Assembly: GCA_011317545.1 (NCBI GenBank)
Contig: WUJK01000011.1
Span: forward strand, 449,501-513,500
Source: Coniella vitis
Taxonomy: Eukaryota > Ascomycota > Sordariomycetes > Diaporthales > Schizoparmaceae
DNA length: 64,000 bases
Direction: 5' to 3'
Shown here: in pieces, positions 12,135 through 22,418 of the stretch
How the letters are laid out: every line of letters starts with the position of its first letter
Numbering within the stretch: position 1 is the stretch's first letter
The notes under the pieces: model-generated
Databases searched by the model: none
What the model was told of the DNA's origin: nothing
The model's input: the letters and a program-made list of their open reading frames with translations, nothing else
Program-made: the position numbers and the translations under genes

Positions 12135-12812
12135 ATGCCGTCGTCAAGCGGTGACCGCTACGTCCACTGCAGCAAACCGGGCTGCCGTAACTGGCACTGG
12201 GGCGCATACGGAGCCGCTGGGTTGCTCCTCGTCCGTCTTTCAGGTCCCGAGAGTAACACCACGCTGAACAATAAAACCAAGCCCCGTCCGCAAATCCTCC
12301 TCCAACTTCGCGGCTACAATACCCAGTCAGGTGGAACCTGGGCTGTCCCCGGCGGCGCCCTTGACAGCGGCGAAACAGCTACGGAAGGGGCAATCCGGGA
12401 AACGAGCGAAGAGACCTCTCTTCCACAGGACTGTACAACAACAAAGCCAGCAGCGATGACAACAAGAAGCAAATCGAGAAGAACAAGAAGAAGAGGTGGA
12501 TCAGGACCGGCCGCACCAGAGGGACCGCTCGTGGTACTGCGGGGTGAGCTGGTGACGATGGACCATGGGAGCTGGAAGTATACCACTGTGGTGGGAGAGT
12601 TGAGGGACCCGGCTGCGTGGAAGCCGAGGATACCTAAGGGAGATGATGAGAGTCTTGCGCTGGAGTGGGTTGCGGTGGAGGAGGTGGAGGGACGGACGCT
12701 GCACCCTGGGTTTGCGGCTTCGTGGCCGGTGCTGAGGAAGAGGGTCGAGAGGTTGGCGAGGGAGCGTGACGGTGATGGTGGTGACCAACAGGAGGAGGAT
12801 GAAAGTGGCTAG
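12135..12812 (+). CDS. Nudix hydrolase with N-terminal Cys motif
   Basis: This is a predicted metal-dependent hydrolase of nucleoside-diphosphate-linked substrates, 225 residues and intronless. The Nudix box is recognisable at about residues 74-96: GGALDSGE, seven residues, then RETSEET, close to the GX5EX7REUXEEXGU consensus, although the final G-U is replaced. Before it come HCSKPGCRNWHWG and GAAGLLLVR, a Cys-containing lead-in that I associate with actinobacterial Nudix proteins. After the box there is a basic, low-complexity insertion (TTRSKSRRTRRRGG) that could be a nuclear signal or just a loop, and the tail is acidic. A TATA-like element and a CT-rich leader precede the ATG (context CACCATG). 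The substrate is unknown. Confidence 0.85.
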   Translation: MPSSSGDRYVHCSKPGCRNWHWGAYGAAGLLLVRLSGPESNTTLNNKTKPRPQILLQLRGYNTQSGGTWAVPGGALDSGETATEGAIRETSEETSLPQDCTTTKPAAMTTRSKSRRTRRRGGSGPAAPEGPLVVLRGELVTMDHGSWKYTTVVGELRDPAAWKPRIPKGDDESLALEWVAVEEVEGRTLHPGFAASWPVLRKRVERLARERDGDGGDQQEEDESG

Positions 12813-13246
12813 TGGAATGTGGGAGGTTGAGGAGTTGTGAGGTACAGGGTGTCTTTCACGTTCTGCTGTTTATTTCCCGTACGAGTTCCAGCGGGTTTGC
12901 TTTCTATTTTGGATACATAAATCGAGCATTGATTTTCCTGTGGACACATTTGCAGATAGAGCAATGCTTGACTACATTAGTCTCATCGTCGTCATATCAG
13001 CCAGGTCAGAGTATCTTGGTAAATGTAGTACAGGCTACGACGCACGCCAAGAGCCCCTGCAAGAATGGTTTCCCAGCGGTGTGCGACCCGCCTAGGGTAG
13101 TGGGCATACCCCTGAGCCTCTGTAATACCCGTATAACACAGGGTGAGAGTCTCTATATGGCGGTCCAGCCTGTGCATTCTTCCGTGTCCGCGAGACAACC
13201 TCTGCCCGCCTGGTACTCGATACATACTTCACCACACATCGTCACC
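12813..13246. other. Intergenic: Nudix 3' end and antiporter promoter
   Basis: No gene is supported. The open frame running into the antiporter start from 12812 is an upstream extension without an ATG of its own that resembles the family, so it is read as 5' leader. Confidence 0.4.
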
Positions 13247-15140
13247 ATGGCGGCATCACTGCCGTACGAGGAGCCAGGCATCGTGGATGTTGTGGTTCTG
13301 TCAACCTTCCTCCTGGCTCTGAATGTCTTCAACTCGGGCCTGAACAGAACACTCTACTGCGGGCTGGTCGGCCAGGTCCTGGTTGGCGTGGCTTATGGCA
13401 CGCCGGGCGCAAAATGGCTGTCTGAGTCCCTCGAGCACTCGATTGTCCAGCTGGGATATCTAGGCCTGATCATGATTGTGTTTGAGGGTCTGTTCAAAAG
13501 AAAATTCTCGTGATTAACAGAGATTCAGAGAGATTGATACTGACCATGTGGCAACCAAATCATCTGTCTAGGCGGCCTATCCTCCTCACTCGCCACAATG
13601 AAGGCCAACCTGCTCCTCTCCAGCTGCGTCGCTCTTACTGGCGTCGCCACTCCAATGGCCCTATCCTTTTTGCTCGCTCCCATGGCCGGTGCAAGCCCCC
13701 TTCAGTGCTTTGCCGCCGGCGCTGCCCTCTGCTCCACCAGTCTAGGCACAACATTCACCGTCCTAAGCACAAGCGGCCTTGTCTCGACCCGCCTCGGCAG
13801 CGTGCTTAGCACCGCCGCCATGATGGACGATGTTGCGGGTCTCGTTATGGTGCAGATTGTGTCCAGCCTCGGCAGTGGTAGCAGCGCCAACATCTCAGCG
13901 TCCACCGTCATCCGTCCGATTCTCGTGTCGATCGCTTTTGCCTTGGTCGTCCCGCTCGCCTGTCGTTTTGTCCTGGGGCCGGCCTGGGCGGTATTGCAGC
14001 AAGCGAGGGCTCGCTATGCGGGATCAAGGGTGGATCACGCGTCGCAGAGCAAAGAGGCCGTGTTCTTTGTCCAGACTGCGCTGCTGTTGGCGCTTGTCAC
14101 GGCTGCCAGTTATGCTGGTGCGTCGGCGCTGCTGGCTGCGTATTTGGCGGGCATCGTTGGGGCGTACTGGCAGGCTACCGCATTGCAAAGCACCAAGTTC
14201 ACAAGTGAAGATGATAATGTTGCCTCTCCGATCCAGGGGGCAGTAAGTGATGGCAGCGCGCGTCGCGCACATGAGAATATCGCAATGGACCTGGCGCGTA
14301 CCTCTCCTTCTGACATGTACGAGCATTATTATGTGCAGTCTATTGAACGAGTCTTGAAACCCTTCTTCTTTGTCAGTATTCTCTCCCAAACGCTTATCAC
14401 ACAAACACTCTTTTGCGGCCAAAGCTGACGGCCCAAAGGCATCCATTGGCTTCTCTATACCCATTAGGAAGATGTTCACGGGCGCAGTGGTTTGGCGAGG
14501 CATAGTCTACACCGTCCTCATGCTGCTCGGCAAGGCTGTGTGTGGCATTTGGCTCATCCGCTTTTCCCCTCCACTGACGGAGACAATTGCCAGCATATTT
14601 TCGGCCATCGCTTCGCTAATGCGGCGGCTGCCGCTGGGCAGTTTTATCAAACACCAATCCAAGGCGGCAGAGCCAGTTACTAGAGGCCATGGTGCCGAGG
14701 ACGATGGCTCTCCGAATGAATCTACTACTTCGGCTGCCCCTTCGCGACAACAAGCCGCTGAAGCACCTACATCCTCAATAGCACCTCCCACCAGCAATAC
14801 CAGTCACAAGACCAAGACGCCGAGCAAACCTCTCTCGCTGTACCCTGCAGGCATTATGTCCTTCGCCATGGTCGCACGGGGCGAGATTGGCTTCTTGATC
14901 TCGTCGGTCGCTGAGAGCAAGGGCATATTCTCTTCACCATCTCTGACTGGCTCTGTCCCGACTGATGGAGCGTCAGAAATCTTTTTGATTATTACCTGGG
15001 CTATCGTTCTCTGCACAATGATTGGGCCGCTGTGTGTCGGCCTGCTGGTGAGACGAGTCAAGAAGCTGGAAGCGGCGCGCATGGCAGCCCCAGCTGGAGG
15101 TCAACAAAAAGATGTGCTTGGTGTATGGGGTGTGTCCTGA
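13247..15140 (+). CDS. CPA2-type cation/proton antiporter (Na+/H+ exchanger family)
   Basis: This is a polytopic membrane exchanger predicted to swap H+ for Na+ or K+. Exons are 13247-13487, 13572-14371 and 14439-15140, giving 580 residues. The joins read VFEG-GLSSSLATMKANLLLSS and KPFFF-ASIGFSIPI, both characteristic of the family. Hydrophobic helices fill the protein; the core carries MMDDVAGLVM (the Asp pair expected in the ion pathway) and the C-terminal part FAMVARGEIGFLI. A polar, Ser/Pro-rich stretch of about 70-80 residues separates the last helix pair. The start at 13247 has good context (CACCATGGC). It lies only 66 bases from the 3' end of the convergent aldo-keto reductase. The exchanged cation and compartment are not determinable. 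Confidence 0.88.
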
Positions 15141-15206
15141 AAGACTCCAACAGATCCTATGCGCTGTCTTTTACGATGTAAGCGACAAAACGCACACATG
15201 CATCGC

Positions 15207-15962
15207 TCATCGCCTGTCATCGTCATCATACTGCTTGGTCCAAAAGAGCCTGAAGTGCTTCTTGCGCCCCAGCTCCGAGATCTCCTGAACCTCCTCCTCA
15301 GTCAGCTGGAAACTCGGCAATTTCTCGAGATAATCCCTTAGTCTCTCCTCGCGCGAGCTGGTCGTAATCGCCACAATTCCCTGGTCGAGCGTCCACCGCA
15401 ACGCGACATCACCCTCGGTCACGTTATACTTTTCCGCCAACTTCTTGTACGTGCCATCCACAGGACCCGGAGCCCCCTTGGTCAAGGCCGTAAGGCCCGC
15501 ATACCCGCTCAGCGCGATGCCCTTTTCCTTGTGAAATTTCACCAAATCCCACTTCCCGTCGGGCGTAACGTGCTGCAAGTACGGGTGGAATTCAATCTGG
15601 TTAATCGCAGGGACGACCTTTGCCGTCGCGAGAATGGGCTCCAAATGTTCCTGCGTGTAATTCGACACGCCGATGCTCTTTGCGCGGCCCGAGGCGTAAA
15701 TGGCTTCCATTTCGGCCCACTTCTGCTGTGCGATCTCGGGGGTGGCTGAGATGGGGAAGGGGGAGTGGATCAGGTACAGGTCGACATAGTCGAGGCCTAG
15801 CCGTTCGAGGGAAGCGGCAAAGTTCTCCTCGAGGGATTTGTCTGCGCGCGGGGTGGCCTTTGTGCAGACGAAGAGGGATTCCCGGGGCACGCCTGAGGCG
15901 CGGATGGCGGCGCCTAATTCGGCTTCGTTGCCATAGGCTAAATAAATTTACGTCAGTTATAG

Positions 15963-15993
<31 letters not shown>

Positions 15994-16346
15994 GATGGTG
16001 GGTCTCGGATGGGATGATGAGCATTCAGAATGTTTTGATATGGGTGCAAAACGTGTGAGTAGAAATGCAAACGCACACTCTGCGCAGTCAAGATGCGTAA
16101 AGCCTGTCTTGATAGCTTGCACGGCAATATTGACAATGTTTTCATCAAGCTTGTTCTTGTCGCCGTGCTTGGAGTTTGCGGTTCCCAGACCGTATGCAAT
16201 CTGTGAATGTGACAATATCCCATTTCTTTAGCAACCGGGTTCTCTTCTTCTTTGAGTGTGTTCAGATTGGAGGTGCCTACTATAGGGATCGACTGGCCAT
16301 TGTTGAGCTTGAGGCTTGGGAAGCCCTTTGTTTGGGTAGAAGACAT
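15207..16346 (-). CDS. Aldo-keto reductase
   Basis: This is a cytosolic NAD(P)H-dependent carbonyl reductase, 306 residues. Minus-strand exons are 16346-16281, 16200-16077 and 15937-15207. The joins are QSIPI-IAYGLGTAN and HLDCAE-S-YGNEAELG. The catalytic tetrad is visible as Asp60, Tyr65 (DCAESYGNE), Lys90 (LFVCTKA) and His121 (YLIHSP). SIGVSNYTQEHLEP and NQIEFHPYLQ are classic family segments. The second intron (139 bases) holds a CAC/CAT microsatellite. The C terminus ends in KQYDDDDRR, which is unusually acidic. The 3' end nearly abuts the antiporter (66 bases). The natural substrate is unknown. Confidence 0.92.
15958..16004. repeat. ATG/GTG trinucleotide microsatellite in an intron
   Basis: There are runs of TGATGATGATG and GTGGTGGTGGTGG on the plus strand, within intron 2 of the aldo-keto reductase. 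Confidence 0.8.
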
Positions 16347-16993
16347 GTTGTTGTTGAGAGTCGGCGACGAAGATGTTGATGTTAGCTGTGAAAAATACTG
16401 GTGAAGTGAATTGGAGAATCAAGTATCCCAAAACGGGCTCAAGTAAACGGCAAGAGAGCTTGTGAATACTTGGAAAGTGACTCGGCTCTTCTTAGTAGCG
16501 CGGTGACGTGACAATACGACATTCTTTAGCGAGCCCCGGTGCCGCTGCGGATCTGCCCGCATAGATAGCGGAGCCGAGCAGCCGAGGAAGAGTGAGGGTC
16601 ACTCTGTATACATAGTACAGCAAAGGTGTTTATGCCGTTGGAGAGGGTTACGAAGGAGGACAAAAGCAAATCTTATGAGAATCAATGAATCAATGGGCTT
16701 CACATAACATAATGTTGTTGGTAGAACTCGCCGGTCTTTTTGATGAACTGCCGACTGCCCTCGTTCTCCCCCTGGCGACTGGGCCTTCACCTTCAAAGAG
16801 AGTCTCCTCCTATCATCAACCGAGACAGATTTTCGCTCAATAGCACTTGCGTTGGGTATCAACGCATTGTGAATACTCTAAAGACCAATGTGCAGTTCCC
16901 GAGTCCGTTGTACTTTGTGACCCGATGGGACACTTTTATTGCGCAGCTCAAACGAGCTGTGGGCACGCAGAGGATATATACCGTGGGCACACA
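16347..16993. promoter_or_regulatory. Intergenic: reductase promoter and dioxygenase 3' flank
   Basis: No gene is seen. TACATAGTAC occurs at 16609-16618. The reductase promoter must lie here because its start is at 16346 on the minus strand. Confidence 0.45.
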
Positions 16994-18576
16994 TCAAGTA
17001 CGACTTTTCCCTGCACTTCGTACAAACGGCTCGAGAGGAAAGACTTCCTTTTCTGGCGTCACGCCACCGTAGATCTGGTCCCATCTCCACTGGATGGCCT
17101 CTGGTGTCTTCCAGGCATACTCTGGGTCTCGCAGCCAAAAGCGAAGCAAGTGGCGCCTATTTTCAGCATGCACAGTGTCAGATTGGTAGCTCAGAACCAG
17201 AAACAAGAGGCGCATCAAGATGCCCGGACACGAACGTAATTTTTGCAATTCACAGGGGATCGATCGCCTTTTGGAACTAGACTTACCGCTTCTCCTCGCC
17301 GTCCAAGAAGCCGTCGCGCGCGTGAAACACACCGACATTATTCACGTATTGAATATCGCCCTTGGCAAAATGCGTGTTGACGCAGAACTTTTCACCCAAA
17401 AAGTGCAGCGCGTCGAGGGCCTCGGCCTGCGCTTCGGTGATGGGCGGGATCTCGGGGTTGCGCGGCAACTGGCCGAAGCCGACAAAGTAGCGGCGGCCGT
17501 ACTGCAGGCTGATTCTCTCTGGGGTGGACTCTGTGGCCGGGTGGTGGAACATGAGCGGGCGCGGGGTGAATTTCTGTTTGGCGTCTTTTTCGAATCTGTA
17601 GATTGTGTTAGTGAGAGGTTTTTCAACGAAAACCCAAAAAGAATGGAAAAGAAAAACAAAGAACCTACACCTCCATATCCCAAGGCTGGCTCAACGTATG
17701 AACCAAATCAGGCCTCTTGGCCGCCAACTCATTATACACCCTCCACGTAGACGCCAACTTACTCGCTCCGCCCTCGAGCGCCGTCTCGAGCGCAAACAAG
17801 CTCACAATGTCCCCCGAGTCGGTGTGGAATACCTGCTTGTCCGTCGTGTACGCAGGGGACCCAATCTTGCCGTCGAGCGCAGCCAGGTGGCTGAGGTCCT
17901 TGATGTGCGTCAAGACGACGTCGGCGGGCGTCTTGCCGGTGGGGTCCGAGGGATCGCGGTGGTCCTGCCGTCCGCGCTGCGGGGCAATGTGCGCCGAGAG
18001 ACCGGTGTAGATGATGATGTTCTCCTCGCGCGTGTGGGCATCGACGCGTAGGCCGCGCAGGACAAAGAAGCCATGGCCAAAGTGCAGCTCGTGGGAAAGA
18101 CGGCGGAGCTGGCTGTGGAGGGTGGGAAGAGGGAAGGTCGCCTGGGTTATGTGTGAGAAGGGGAGGTTGAGGGCTTGATAGCAAAAACGTGTGAGTAGGT
18201 ATAACAAAAGCACAGTCCCTATCGATGAATCTGATACGAGTAGGCTTGGTAAAAGGGCTCTTGAGAATGATAGAAACTCACACTTGAACTGACTGAGGGC
18301 CTTGTCGATCTCGTCCAGTTGTTCTTGGTTGAAGACATAGGTCCAGTCATATTCTTGGGCCAATGTTTCGCCCTCCCAGACCAGAGCACCGCTCAACTGC
18401 TTGGGAAAGCCTTCTGGGACGGACTGGGCCAGAGTCTCGGTCTGCTGCCGGCGAGTCCCTCGCGCAAGATACTTTGCATAGTCGGGGGCATAGTCAATAT
18501 CTGGCTGGCCCGGTGGCGCAGCGGCAGTGGGAGTTGGGAAGGAAGCTGAGATGGGTTGGGCGACTGTTGCTGCCAT
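16994..18576 (-). CDS. TauD/TfdA-family Fe(II)/2-oxoglutarate dioxygenase
   Basis: This is a predicted oxygenase of the taurine/2,4-D dioxygenase family, 423 residues. Minus-strand exons are 18576-18282, 18173-17669, 17595-17287 and 17156-16994. The iron site is visible as the HTD motif in VFHTDSGD (about residues 215-217) and the distal His in NNVGVFHARDG (about 358); RRHLLRFWLRDPE supplies the 2-oxoglutarate-binding Arg. The intron joins SQFK-SLNLPFSHI, WDMEV-FEKDAKQ and GEEKR-RHLLRF all restore conserved family text. Fungal relatives are annotated as taurine catabolism dioxygenases, but many do not act on taurine. The gene diverges from the lipoyl-transferase-like gene, 1.1 kb away. Confidence 0.9.
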
Positions 18577-19685
18577 TGGGAATGCGTTTGGAGACTGCTT
18601 GTATTCTTCTTCTTCTTCTACCTTCTCTTTCTCTGCTAAGGTGAGCTTTTATGTGATGGATGGGTGGATGCATATATACGAAGTGAGCTCGGGCCCAACG
18701 GCACTGGTTACTGTTGCCAAAGTAACTGATAGATACACCACCTTTTCATCTTCGTCATGCCGGCCGGAGATGGTGCCATGCGGGTACGCATATCCATATA
18801 TCCAATGGCTCTTCATGGCTCCTTATTACGCATTCTCCGTTACAGACTCAGGCCCCGCAACAGATGAGGAGAACTGGATTTGTTTGGGCGAGAAGATGAC
18901 TCGCTAGCTTTTGGCTGATGCACTCGGATATCGGGACCAGGGCTATTTTGGGTTGCGTTCTGAGAAATCATCGGTAGTTTCCACGTTCGTCATGCGCTTC
19001 AGAAATATGCAAGGCAGTGCTCATCTTAAAAACCCATGATAGACATGGCGAGCCAGTTAAAGAGGGTGTTGCCGTGGTTCCTACTAAAACATAAGATGGA
19101 ATTAGTATTCGATATCGGTCTGCAAAGTCAGCCTGGTTTTATCTACTTGCACTACTTTGCATCTTTTGATCCTCTTGGAACTGCAGATCTTCTGTGCAGG
19201 ATATACCAAAATATGGAAAAGAGAAAGACCAAAGCAATATGCAGCAAACCATCCTTCACCACCACAGATCGTTCATGACAATTGGCAAGCAGAGCCTGTG
19301 TAGATAGCAGCAGGGCCCCGTGCAGACACCAAGCTTACATAATGTTAGCGCTTCCTCTTCGGGTAAATCTCAAATTTGCAACGACTGGCACATATCATTT
19401 CTTTTGCCTCACCAACGCACCTCCAAGCCAGGGATCAACAAGATTGCCGTTTGCCTTGGCCTTTGCAGGTATGATGCTGCATCTACCCACCCGCAGCTCT
19501 ACCATGCCGCCATCTTAACCGACCAGCCGCTCGTTCTGGGTGCATCTACCACACAGCAGCCAACAGGAAACACACAGCCCGCAACAACGGTGAGGGTCGA
19601 CTGGGGAGGGCGTTGAGAGCCCGGTGCAGACTGAGGAGGGAGGCTCGAGGCCGTTGCGAAGCAGCCGCAAACAACGCCAGCAATC
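18577..19685. promoter_or_regulatory. Divergent intergenic region, dioxygenase / lipoyl-transferase-like gene
   Basis: These 1.1 kb have no supportable gene. A TTC microsatellite lies near 18604-18625. Short open frames lack recognisable content. It should contain both promoters. Confidence 0.45.
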
Positions 19686-22418
19686 ATGGGCTGGACGCTG
19701 CCTCCCAAGGTGCAGGCCCTTTTGGGCCCGCGCCTTCGCCACATCCACCTGCCCGACACGCCGCCACTCTATGCGCCGCGCTTCCTGCCGGGCCGCATCC
19801 GCGACTACATTGAGGATCAGATTCTCGCGCAGCGCAAAGCTGCCTCCCAGGTGGAAGGGCCCCCCGATGGCATGACGGTAGAGAACTACGGCCCCAAGCC
19901 GGTCTTGCGGGCGTGGCTCAAGACCGCCGGCCCGCCGCCCACCGTGCTGACCTTCGCCCGCCGCCCCACCTACGTCCTGCCCAAGCAGTATCTCCAGGGC
20001 CAGGACGCGTGGGCTGCCGACTACATGGCGGCTTCCCTCAAAAGCAAGCTGCGCGTTTCCTTCTCCAAACCTCCCAACTGGTCGCGCTACCACTGGATCC
20101 CCGACTGGCACACGCTGAAAAAGGACCAACGGCCTGACGACCTCGACCCTCTGGAGCACACGTGGGACCCCGGTGTCATCATCATGCCCTGCGCCGAGCC
20201 CATGTACTGGGGCCCTGGCCAGCTCTCCATCTGGCCTATCATCGACCTCTCCGATAACGTGCAGCACCGCCGCCAGTTGCGCAACAAGTTCGAAGTCGAG
20301 CGCCTCCTCGAAGACACCACCATTGCTGTTCTCAAGCGCGAGTACGGCATCCACGCCTACGCCATTGCTGGCTCTCCGGGCGTATGGGTCGATTCCGCTG
20401 CCCCACCGCCCGAAGTCAACCCGTCTGGTCTGCAATTCATGAGCAAGGAAGAACGCGAAGCCACGGCCATGAGCCCATTGCACCGGCGCTTCAACACCCG
20501 CCGCATTGCCACGGTCCACGCCGACGTCATCAATCACATTACGCGCTTTGGCATTTCCATCCACGTCGGGCAGCCCGAGCCCGCCCTCAACGTGTGGACG
20601 GCGATGCGCAACCCGTGGGTCGCGCTGCGCCAGCACGAATCGACGACAAGTATAGCCGCCGAGCTGGCGCATATAGGTACCAGTCCGCAATACCACGACG
20701 CCGACCAATCCCTCATCAAGAGGTGGATTCACAGGAAGAGCAAGTACCTGCAGACCGACTTTGACACGTCTCTCTCCTCTTCTTCGGGGCCCGTCCAGGC
20801 GATGCCTTATAGCCAGGTGTCTGCTGAGCCGGGCAACAAGCAGCCCGCGCCGCTGGGCTTGGATAACCGCGATCTGGCGACGGCATGGACGGGTGTTTTT
20901 GCACAGGAGTTGGGCCTGCGTGGTGGCTACGTGGATCACTACAGCGTCGTCCCTGGCGCGAACGGACTCAAGAGCGAGCTGGCGCCCAAAGGTCGAAGCG
21001 TGGGGTTCATGTCACGCAAGTACGACGGGGAATTCGAATATGCGGAGCCGTTTGAGCAGGTGGATGTGCCCGTGGTGAACCTGGTGGAGACCGAATTCAT
21101 GACCCGGAGCGTGATCGAGAACACGATCCGTTTAGCAACCAAGGATGGGGTCCTTGCGCTTTGCAAGCCGATCCCGCGGGCGGTCTCGTGGCCACTGTGG
21201 TACAAGCAGCTTACCCGCGTGCTTGACGCGTCTATCAAAGCGGAAATCTTGGATAAGCGGCTTGCAGACATCACGGCGAGGATGAACGAAGACATGAAAG
21301 TGAAGGAACGTTCGCTGGTAAAACAGGCAGAGTTGTACAGATTACAGCAAATACAACTACATCGGCAAAGACAAGAACAGCAGCAGCAGCAGCAGCAAGA
21401 ACAACAACAACAACAACAACAACATGTCGCACAGACAGATGCAGAGACGGAACAAGAAGAACAGATATCCAATCAGCAACCTCAACAAGAGGCATCAAAC
21501 CGTGAATACGAAGGAGAACAAGAAGCCTTGAACCAGCAAGCTGAAAAGGCCTCACAAAACGAATACGCTATGGAACCAAAAGCATCACACCGAGAGACTA
21601 TAGAACAGCCTTTGAGCAAAGAATACGACTCGAAACAAGAAGTATCGGCCCAGCAACCGCGACATGCATCGAACCAAGAGGTCGATCGAGACGAAGAGCA
21701 AGAAGGTTTAAAGCCCCGCTCACGAGAATCACCCGCCAAAGTACCAATTTCCGAGCCCTTGGCCCATAGACTCGCCAGTATAAACACAGAAATGCAGATC
21801 ATTCTGAAACAGCTCGAGCTGGGCGGTACCTGGAAGCGACGCCTCTTCAACAGCACAAAGGACATACAGAAAGCCCTCCGCCCATACGTAAAAACAACAG
21901 CGCGTACCAGGCGCAGAGATCCTGAGGGGATCGACAATATAGCCACCACTACAGCAACTGCTACTGCTGCTGCCACTGCTGGCAGTCTCGCCAAAGATAG
22001 CAATAGCTCGGTTCACAGGCCACTACAATTAGTGAATTCTGCTACGCCATCCTCATCTACCTCAATTCCCACCCCCGAGGCTGTCCAAAAGGCCGAAACC
22101 AGTGGGTGGCTGTCTAATCTCGAAAAAGCCATGCGCTCGTCAACGTTGTCGACACAGGAGGCGGTAGCCGCGAACGCGCAGCTGACCGACGTCTTGGATA
22201 TGCTGGGGCGCGCACCAAAGTCTAAACCCAGTTCGAAACTTACTTCTGCATCCTCACCCTCACCAACGACGCCCTTCCAAGACACGCCAGATTCGGAGAT
22301 GGATCCTTTGGAGAAAAGCAAGGCTGAGGATTTGGCGGCCCAAGCACTTAGAAGACGGGTGAGACGGTCCTTGTCTTCACCCAAGCTTTTGCAGGACTGG
22401 ACGAGGACAGCGGACTGA
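19686..22418 (+). CDS. Lipoyl/octanoyl-transferase-like protein lacking catalytic residues, with Gln-rich C-terminal extension
   Basis: This is a single-exon protein of 910 residues. Residues about 15-325 follow the layout of LipB/Lip2 octanoyltransferases: RHIHLPDTPPLY at the start, then GPGQLSIWPIIDL, a helix ending in LLEDTTIAVLKREYGI, SPGVWVD, RRIATVHADVINHITRFG and ESTTSIAAEL. Three residues needed for transfer in true family members appear replaced: the His of the THGPGQL motif is Trp175, the Lys of the KIAAIG strand is Arg273, and no Cys occurs at 309-323 where PCG...TSL is expected. The C-terminal half is disordered, with a polyglutamine tract (21376-21423), Glu/Gln repeats and Ser/Thr-rich sequence. 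It is probably a pseudoenzyme or scaffold; mitochondrial location is not evident. A canonical Lip2 would have to be elsewhere in the genome. Confidence 0.75.
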   Translation: MGWTLPPKVQALLGPRLRHIHLPDTPPLYAPRFLPGRIRDYIEDQILAQRKAASQVEGPPDGMTVENYGPKPVLRAWLKTAGPPPTVLTFARRPTYVLPKQYLQGQDAWAADYMAASLKSKLRVSFSKPPNWSRYHWIPDWHTLKKDQRPDDLDPLEHTWDPGVIIMPCAEPMYWGPGQLSIWPIIDLSDNVQHRRQLRNKFEVERLLEDTTIAVLKREYGIHAYAIAGSPGVWVDSAAPPPEVNPSGLQFMSKEEREATAMSPLHRRFNTRRIATVHADVINHITRFGISIHVGQPEPALNVWTAMRNPWVALRQHESTTSIAAELAHIGTSPQYHDADQSLIKRWIHRKSKYLQTDFDTSLSSSSGPVQAMPYSQVSAEPGNKQPAPLGLDNRDLATAWTGVFAQELGLRGGYVDHYSVVPGANGLKSELAPKGRSVGFMSRKYDGEFEYAEPFEQVDVPVVNLVETEFMTRSVIENTIRLATKDGVLALCKPIPRAVSWPLWYKQLTRVLDASIKAEILDKRLADITARMNEDMKVKERSLVKQAELYRLQQIQLHRQRQEQQQQQQQEQQQQQQQHVAQTDAETEQEEQISNQQPQQEASNREYEGEQEALNQQAEKASQNEYAMEPKASHRETIEQPLSKEYDSKQEVSAQQPRHASNQEVDRDEEQEGLKPRSRESPAKVPISEPLAHRLASINTEMQIILKQLELGGTWKRRLFNSTKDIQKALRPYVKTTARTRRRDPEGIDNIATTTATATAAATAGSLAKDSNSSVHRPLQLVNSATPSSSTSIPTPEAVQKAETSGWLSNLEKAMRSSTLSTQEAVAANAQLTDVLDMLGRAPKSKPSSKLTSASSPSPTTPFQDTPDSEMDPLEKSKAEDLAAQALRRRVRRSLSSPKLLQDWTRTAD
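21376..21423 (+). repeat. CAG/CAA repeat coding polyglutamine
   Basis: A CAG-type block is followed by a CAA-type block, encoding two runs of seven Gln split by one Glu, inside the lipoyl-transferase-like gene. Confidence 0.9.

Noticed and set aside
8916..18576. Possible secondary-metabolite cluster (zinc-cluster factor, Nudix, antiporter, aldo-keto reductase, dioxygenase)
   Set aside because: There is no backbone enzyme such as a polyketide synthase, peptide synthetase, terpene synthase or prenyltransferase. The genes are mixed in strand and of common families.
19515..20939. A 474-codon open frame antisense to the lipoyl-transferase-like gene
   Set aside because: It opens with GTG, is Arg/Gly/Val-rich without domain signal, and mirrors the G/C-rich third positions of the sense gene. 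It is a shadow frame.
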